Positions 58,017 to 64,000 of a stretch of 64,000 nt of DNA are shown piece after piece (positions within the stretch are counted from its first letter, which is position 1; every line of letters starts with the position of its first letter). This DNA is from Megalobrama amblycephala. Taxonomy: Eukaryota; Chordata; Actinopteri; Cypriniformes; Xenocyprididae. The translations under genes were made by a program, and so were the position numbers. The notes beneath the pieces were generated by a model. The model was not told the origin of the DNA, searched no databases, and saw only the letters and a program-made list of their open reading frames with translations. The stretch is from positions 2,117,692-2,181,691 of the forward strand of contig NC_063066.1 in the NCBI RefSeq assembly GCF_018812025.1, in the 5' to 3' direction.

Positions 58017-58546
58017 GACACAGATATGAGTCAGCGTGAGGTGCACATCTTCTGTGATGCCTCTGAGCGTGCTTATGGCTCAGTCGCTTACCTTCCGCAC
58101 AGAAGGTCAAATGTGGAGAGGTAGAGGTGGCCTTCCTCACAGCCAGATCACGAGTGGCACCCAAAAAACAGCAATCGATCCCTCATCTTGAACTCTGTGC
58201 TGCACTGACTGGGGCACAGCTCGCTAAAGTAGTCAGAACAGAACTGAACCTTCCCATACATCAACTCACCCTGTGGACTGACTCCACCACAGTCCTCACT
58301 TGGCTGCATTCAGACTCTTGCCGATTTAAAGTGTTTGTCGGAACCAGAGTTGCTGAGATCCAGGACATTACAGACCAGCACACATGGCGCTATGTTCCAT
58401 CAACTCAAAACCCAGCAGACGATATAACCCGGGGGAAAATCCTATGTAAGCTGGGAACCAGACAGCCACTGGTACCAAGGGCCATCCTTCCTCAAAGATC
58501 CTCCAAATCTGTGGCCGGAAATCCCACATCCTGTGGCTGCAGATGA
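58017..58546 (+). pseudogene. BEL/Pao RNase H remnant
   Basis: It contains the FCDASERAYGSVAY block, the PHLELCAAL block with its Glu, the LWTDSTTVL block with its Asp and the NPADDITRG block, all typical of BEL RNase H. A frameshift lies near 58120. Confidence 0.85.
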
Positions 58547-60048
58547 AGACGAGCTTCGAAAAACAGTTCCCTGCCTCCTTACCTGCTTCACAGCCAGTTT
58601 GTCATTCCCTGACATCAGCCAAGTATAAGACTTTCGAAGAGCTACTGGAGTCCAGGGCCTGTCATGGGGCGGCAGGTAATAGTCTGACAGCTGATGACTA
58701 CAAAACAGCTGAAATCAGTGTTCTACAGCAAGCTCAGGAGGAGTGCTTCCCTTCGGAACTGGAGCAGTTAAAGGCGGGTAAATCACTTCCCAGAAACAGT
58801 CGGCTAAAGACACTGGCCCCTGAACTGGACAACGAAACTAAACTGATCAGAGTAGGAGGTCGCCTACGCCATAGCCCTTATCTAGATCCTGATTCCGTGC
58901 ACCCCATTGTCCTAGACCCAAAACACCCGGTCTCTAAACTGCTCATACACAGTTATGACACTAAGTTCCATCATCCAGGCCCTGAAAGAGTCTTTGCCGA
59001 GCTTCGGCGTAAATATTGGATTCTTCAAGGCAGAGAGGCCATCAAACGGTGTCAAGAGTGCTTGTGTGGACTGCCAGAAGTGGAGAAGAAACCCTGAGGT
59101 ACCAAAAATGGCAGATCTCCCTCCAGCCAGATTACGTTTATTCAAGCCCGCCTTCTATTCAACAGGAATGGATTGCTTCGGTCCATATACAGTTAAAGTA
59201 GGCCGCAGAAAAGAGAAGAAATGGGGCATCCTGTTCAAATGTCTAACTACCCGCGCAGTTTACATTGACGTCCTTCATAGTCTCGACTCTGATTCATTCC
59301 TCATGGCTCTCAGGCGATTCATTGCTAGACGAGGAAAGCCATTCGAGCTATTATCAGATCAAGGGACCAACTTCAAAGGAGGGGAGAGAGAACTGAAAGA
59401 AGCATACACAGCTATCGTCCCAGAACTGCAACAGCAGCTGGCAAGCCAGCAAATACAATTCCACTTCAATCCCCCTAATTCTCCACACTTTGGTGGCATC
59501 TGGGAAAGAGAGATTCGCTCCCTAAAACAGGCCTTGATGACAACACTTGGTGCACAGTCTGTCACCTTTGAAGTACTGTACACTGTGCTGGTGGAGATCG
59601 AAGGGATCTTAAATTCTAAGCCACTGGGCTACACTTCATCTGACATTTCCTGATCTAGACCCCATCACACCAAGCTCCCTTCTCATGGGGCGGCCAGATT
59701 CATCACTTCCTCCTGTGATATATCCAGAATCTGAACTGATCAGTCGACGCAGATGGCGCCACAGCCAAGTCCTTGCCGACCAATTCTGGAAGCGCTTCCT
59801 CAGGTTCTACCTTCCCAGCCTTCAAACCCGCCAGAAGTGGCAAGATGAGAAATCTGATCTCCATGTTGGCACCATCGTCCTTGATCGTCGACCCGCAGCT
59901 GCCCAGGGCACTCTGGCCAGTGGGCCAGGTGTCGAAGGATATTCCCTGGACTAGACAGCAGAGTAAGAACAGCTGAAATTAAGGTGGGAAAGAAACTGTA
60001 CACACGCCCAGTCGCACGCCTCCTCCGATTGCCTGCCATACCAGATTA
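58543..60048 (+). pseudogene. BEL/Pao integrase remnant
   Basis: The zinc-binding part (HHPGPERV, then a split C-x2-C) runs to about 59090, where the frame changes. The core follows with the three acidic positions in MDCFGP, SDQGTNF and GIWEREI. A stop at 59651-59653 and another frame change precede the C-terminal DUF5641-like part (RRRWRHSQVLADQFW). The order is normal but no single frame spans it. Confidence 0.88.
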
Positions 60049-60107
60049 AAGTTACTTTAAATGGTATAGTTTATAGGCCTTTTTGTTACTGTACATATTT
60101 CCTTCTG

Positions 60108-60123
60108 GAAATCTGGGGGCGGC
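60108..60123 (+). other. purine-rich tract before the 3' LTR
   Basis: 'aaatctgggggcggc' lies directly in front of the 3' LTR and would prime second-strand synthesis. Confidence 0.6.
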
Positions 60124-61067
60124 TGTAAAAAAGGCCACACTCAGGTTATATTCACGTGCCTTAGTTCCCCTTGTAATACACTGAAGTTGACTCACATGCA
60201 GCATCCATCCAGCGAGCCAATCAGCGCTCCGTACAGGACGTGCAGATCAGCGGTCCCGCCCACTGAGCTGAGTCATATCAATTGGAAAAGCGGACGGATG
60301 CTAGCTTGTGCTGTAGCGATTTATACCTTGCTAAAGTTGTGTGCGTGCATGTAAAGTGAGTAACAGTCTGTTCATATATTGTTTTCTACATTGTTTGTGA
60401 ATGTTGAACTGCCCCGAGTGTTTATAAGTTTATGTATGTGAGTGACAAAGACGAACTAGCGTGTAAAGATGTTCATATGTATATTTGCATACTAGTTTCC
60501 TCACATATATCACTATTATGTTTATAAGACAAATTCTATGTGACATTTGATCATCATATGGTTTATTTAATAAATATATTTAATATATATCGCTCAACTC
60601 TGAGAGTTAGATTACTCTTTTGGTGCATACGCACTAATAATTTAGACAGAGCGGCTCCATCTTTGTCCTCACGCTGAGGTGTCGAATTTCAACTGCTCGA
60701 TATTAGTCATTTCTAGTAGCGCATCTTTCCATATAATGGCACATTTGTTTTCCTATTTGATTGTTTAATTACTGTATTTAGTGTATTCTTTGTGCAGAAA
60801 TTGTACTGTTGTTATATTTATTGTGACCACTGTTATTTGTTATTGTTATTTGTACTTATATATTTTTCTTATATCTTTATCTTGTAGAAAAACCACACAC
60901 ACATACATGCAAACCAGCCAATAAATGTGGTGACAATAAATGGGTTATTCCCGCATACCTGAACATCTGTCAGAAAGTCTCTTACCGGACGCTCCGTAGT
61001 GGATTTGTTATCAACCGGCAAATTCACATAAACCAAGAAAAGCTACCAGTAGCCACTCAGTTTTACA
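60124..61067 (+). repeat. 3' LTR of the BEL/Pao element, full length
   Basis: 944 bp, TGT...ACA, followed by the duplication AAATA (61068-61072). It has the middle section that the 5' LTR lacks, including the presumed promoter and polyadenylation region. Confidence 0.92.
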
Positions 61068-61470
61068 AAATACATAAAGCGAGCAAAGCGCGCTCCCTTT
61101 AATTGGCTAATGCTAGCGCTACAAATCCGGCTGCAATTAGAAGCCTTCAACTGTCTTCAGACAGTGTCAACACAAATAAGCACGAGCCCGTTTGAAAGCA
61201 GCTGTCAAATGCACCGAATTGAGTTGGAATAGTCTTGGCTATTGGACACAAAGTCCACCCGTGCCTACAGCGTGTCCGCACCCGACACGAAAATAAACTT
61301 TGGCGGGTCCGTCGGGTACCAAAAGCCGAACCAAAAACCAGTTTTCATAGCAGAGGGCTCTCTCAACTTGTACAGTTTGTCAACTGATAAAATTTTGTAG
61401 GCTTTGCATTCACATGTGCACCCCTCGAGCCTGAACCCCCCCACATAACAAATCCCAATTTAACCCCTGC

Positions 61471-62181
61471 ACTGTAAAAAACATTCTAAATAATTTTGGC
61501 AGCGGTGGTTGCCAGAATAATTTTGTAAAAAAATACAGAAAAACTGTAAACACATTTACAGAACAAACTGTACATTTTACAGTATAAAACTGTAATTTAC
61601 AAACAAGAAAATTTTAATGTAAACCAATAAATTCAACAATGCACACTACTACTAAAATCTGTTTTGTACCTTTAACATATACTGACAACCACCATAATAA
61701 TGCAGGTGGTAAAAGAGAAAGACACATGAAGAATCAGAGTTCATCACAAGTAGCTTTTCCACAAACTGAATATATAAAGAAGGTGCAAACGCAAAAACAC
61801 CATCATGGTAACCCACAATAAACTTTCATTAAACAACAGAAGATGTAACATAAAACCATAATATACATAACTGATAACAAAAACTATTAAGAAACATGAT
61901 TATTTAAACAAAATACTTTCAAATGTGGAGTGTCACACAGGGAATTGTGGGAATATCAGTTTTTGACTGTTAATTATACATTGATTTGTTCTTTTTTACT
62001 TCTAAAAATTTTAAAAATTTACAGCATTTTACTGTGAAAATTACATAAAATGTCTGGTAAGAGCTTTTACAGTTTTTCCCTGTATATAATACAGGAACTT
62101 ACTGTTAACCTATTTACAATTTTTTTTTCCGTAGCGTTTTTACAATATTTTACTGTTAAAATCAGATTCATTTTTTACAGA
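61471..62181. repeat. MITE with ACTGTAAAAAA termini
   Basis: The left 'actgtaaaaaacattctaa' and right 'attcattttttacagaact' are inverted, and several 'ttttacagt'/'actgtaaa' blocks lie inside. A related 'tatactttagt'-type fragment follows at 62200-62370. Confidence 0.65.
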
Positions 62182-62421
62182 ACTGATAAACGGTTATACT
62201 CTAGTATACTTTAGTTGTACAGTACTGGGTGAAGTAATTTGTTTATAGTTGTTATATTAACACAACAACTAAATAAATTACCACAACAACTTTATTCAAG
62301 TAGCTACTTTACTATAGTATGTTTCAAAAGTACTACAGTATTTACTATAATAGTATTTTTGCAATAGGCTATAGATAACATTCCTCTACTTTCTATATAA
62401 AATATCATTCTGCACTGGATA

Positions 62422-63213
62422 TTAAAGGATTAGTCCACTTTTAAATGAACTTTTCCTGATAATTTACTCTCCTCCATGTCATCCAAGATGTTCATGACTT
62501 TCTTTCGTCAGTTGAAAAGAAATGAAGGTTTTTGAGGAAAACATTCCAGGATTTTTCTCCATATAGTGGACTTCACTGGGGTTCAACGGGTTGAAGGTCC
62601 AAATGTCAGTTTCAGTGCAGCTTCAAAGAGCTCTACATGATCCCAGACGAGGAATAAGGGTCTCATCTAGAGAAACCATCGGCCATTTTCGAAAAAATTA
62701 CAACCGTTTATGCTTTATAAACACAAAATATCGCCTTGAACGTACTTCCCATTTCCGCATTCTTCGAAACGCTTACGTTGAATGTTCTACGCCTTCCCTA
62801 TTCTACTTACTGAACGAACGCAGAGACAGTTTCATTTTTTCCCATAAGTACAATAAGAAAGGCGTAGGACATACAGCGTACCGGAAGTACGTTCAAGGCG
62901 ATATTTTGTGTTTATAAAGCATAAACGGTTGTAATTTTTACGAAAATAACCAACGTTTCTAGATAAGACTCTTATTCCTCGTCTGGGATCATGTAGAGCT
63001 CTTTGAAGCTGCACTGAAACTGACATTTGGACCTTCAACCCGTTGAACCCCAGTGAAGTCCACTATATGGAGAAAAATCCTGGAATGTTTTCATCAAAAA
63101 CCTTAATTTCTTTTCGACTGAAGAAAGAAAAAGAAAGACATGAACATCTTGGATAACATGGGGGTGAGTAAATTATCAGGAAAAGTTTATTTAAAAGTGG
63201 ACTAATCCTTTAA
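62422..63213. repeat. foldback element with about 370-bp arms and TTAA ends
   Basis: TTAA (62422-62425) and TTAA (63210-63213) bound AGGATTAGTCCACTTTTAAA and its complement. The arms stay paired through 'acattccaggatttttctcc' and 'gaggaataag' to about 62750 and 62886. The TTAA target site suggests a piggyBac-type origin. Open frames on both strands inside it share the same protein text only because the arms are inverted copies. Confidence 0.85.
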
Positions 63214-64000
63214 GACCTTTTTAATATTATTATTATTATTATTTAATTTTCTTGAACAAAATTAATTTACGTTTACAATTCACAGTTTACAGTGTGTTTA
63301 CACAGCAAAACAAATTCTCTCCTTGCCATTTAGCGAGCTCTTGCAAACTGGATTCTCCGACTTGCTGTGGAGTCCTCCAACCCAGAGGATGGGCCATGTA
63401 GATGAGCTCATAAATCTGAATGGCGTATGGTGTCAACTTAACGTCTTTCGGTGAGTGGAGTTATTTTAACTAGTGATGAGAAACCGAGGCTTTCTGAAGC
63501 GTTTGAGGCTTTCATCAAATTGTGCCGAAAAACAGTTCATTACTCGAAGCTTTTAACACAGTGCGCATTAGCGACATCTGGTGGTCGGACTTGTTTTCTC
63601 CACCATCTCTAACAAATCATCGCAGAGTATCTACAGTTTAAAAAAGCACGTGACCAAACCAAGCTTTGAAAGTCTGTGACATATGGAATCACTCTAGTCT
63701 TGGATTGTCTATCAAATCTGATCTAATCTCATCTAAATTCATTTGTGACAATGAGACCACAACTCGTGTCATGTGTAGCCTGGTCAACGGATTCACATAT
63801 TGATTAATAATATAAAATGATGTGATCATAATTGAAGTGAGTAGTTGAAAAAATATTTTGGGTGAGCTGTTTAACCCTTAGCCTATGTTCTGTTCGTGGT
63901 CTCTGAGACCCCAGCAATGAAACATGATTAAATGCATTTTCCTTTTATGCATCAGGTGAAGCACCAATTTTTTCAAATCAGCTGTCCTGACTTTCCGATA
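63214..64000. other. intergenic; one weak repeat
   Basis: A stretch at about 63475-63660 ('gaggctttctgaagcgtttg' to 'agctttgaaagtctgtga') looks like a degraded dispersed repeat. No gene is seen up to the window end. Confidence 0.4.

Larger units (their letters stand above)
55337..61067 (+). mobile_element. BEL/Pao LTR retrotransposon, non-functional
   Basis: It comprises two LTRs, a primer binding site, gag and pol remnants and a purine-rich tract, flanked by a perfect 5-bp duplication AAATA (55332-55336 and 61068-61072). Gene order is gag, reverse transcriptase, RNase H, integrase, as in BEL/Pao. The coding regions carry stops, frameshifts and a missing protease region, so the copy cannot move by itself. 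Confidence 0.95.
53971..61469. mobile_element. hAT-like relic interrupted by a MITE and a BEL/Pao element
   Basis: The outer ends CAGGGGTGCAAA (53971) and ATTTAACCCCTG (to 61469) are near inverted repeats. Just inside are stretches of repeated 'acccgacccg' (54235-54325) and 'ggcgggtccgtcgggtacc' (61303-61321). Between them lie the MITE 54338-55062 and the LTR element 55337-61067. Without the two insertions the relic would be about 1 kb. No 8-bp target duplication is clear, since another MITE begins right at the right end. Confidence 0.5.

Noticed and set aside
55337..61067. Reading the LTR element as an infectious endogenous retrovirus with env
   Set aside because: The integrase is followed by the BEL-type C-terminal domain, the purine tract and the 3' LTR. 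No envelope-like frame exists, and the pol order and motifs are BEL/Pao.

Overview
The window looks like nuclear DNA from a ray-finned fish, most likely a cyprinid (carp, minnow or zebrafish relative). It has GT-AG spliced vertebrate genes and a dense load of repeat types that are common in cyprinids: TTAA-flanked foldback MITEs, hAT MITEs, Tc1/mariner elements, a BEL/Pao LTR retrotransposon, a tRNA-derived SINE and a long GATA-type tetranucleotide block. The species cannot be named from the sequence alone.

Three host genes can be supported. (1) dusp1 (MKP-1) on +, coding exons 696-3441, four exons, 358 aa, with a TATA box and CRE-type sites upstream. (2) neurl1b (Neuralized-like E3 ubiquitin ligase 1B) on +, spread over 12121-46544. 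It has two candidate first exons (12121-12196 and 30151-30181), both beginning Met-Gly-Asn and both ending in phase 1. These are followed by an NHR1 exon, an NHR2 exon, a Ser-rich linker exon and a C-terminal RING exon. (3) A small secreted Kazal-type protease inhibitor on -, 52123-49974, whose last two exons are duplicated in tandem (49799-49519), apparently as an alternative 3' cassette.

Layout: 1-80 end of a MITE; 81-695 dusp1 promoter and 5'UTR; 696-4200 dusp1; 4395-11900 intergenic with foldback MITEs, the GATA block (6367-7796) and a nested hAT relic; 11850-12200 GC-rich neurl1b promoter and exon 1a; 12197-38884 neurl1b intron 1 with two Tc1-like elements (one carrying a nested MITE), a perfect 43-bp inverted repeat, a hAT MITE, the exon 1b promoter, and an approximately 3.2 kb minisatellite; 38885-47560 neurl1b body and 3'UTR; 49419-52175 Kazal inhibitor gene; 53971-61469 a nest of transposons holding a BEL/Pao element (55337-61067) with a perfect 5-bp target duplication; 61471-63213 further MITEs.

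The host genes do not form one pathway. dusp1 is a nuclear stress-induced MAPK phosphatase, neurl1b promotes endocytosis of Notch ligands, and the Kazal protein is a secreted protease inhibitor. dusp1 and neurl1b are also neighbours in mammals (from memory, human 5q35), so this part is probably conserved synteny. I found no evidence of a wholly new biological system. The most interesting local features are the possible myristoylation-switching first exons of neurl1b, the mutually exclusive Kazal terminal exons, the perfect hairpin at 21159-21261 and the BEL element with nearly identical LTR ends but broken genes.
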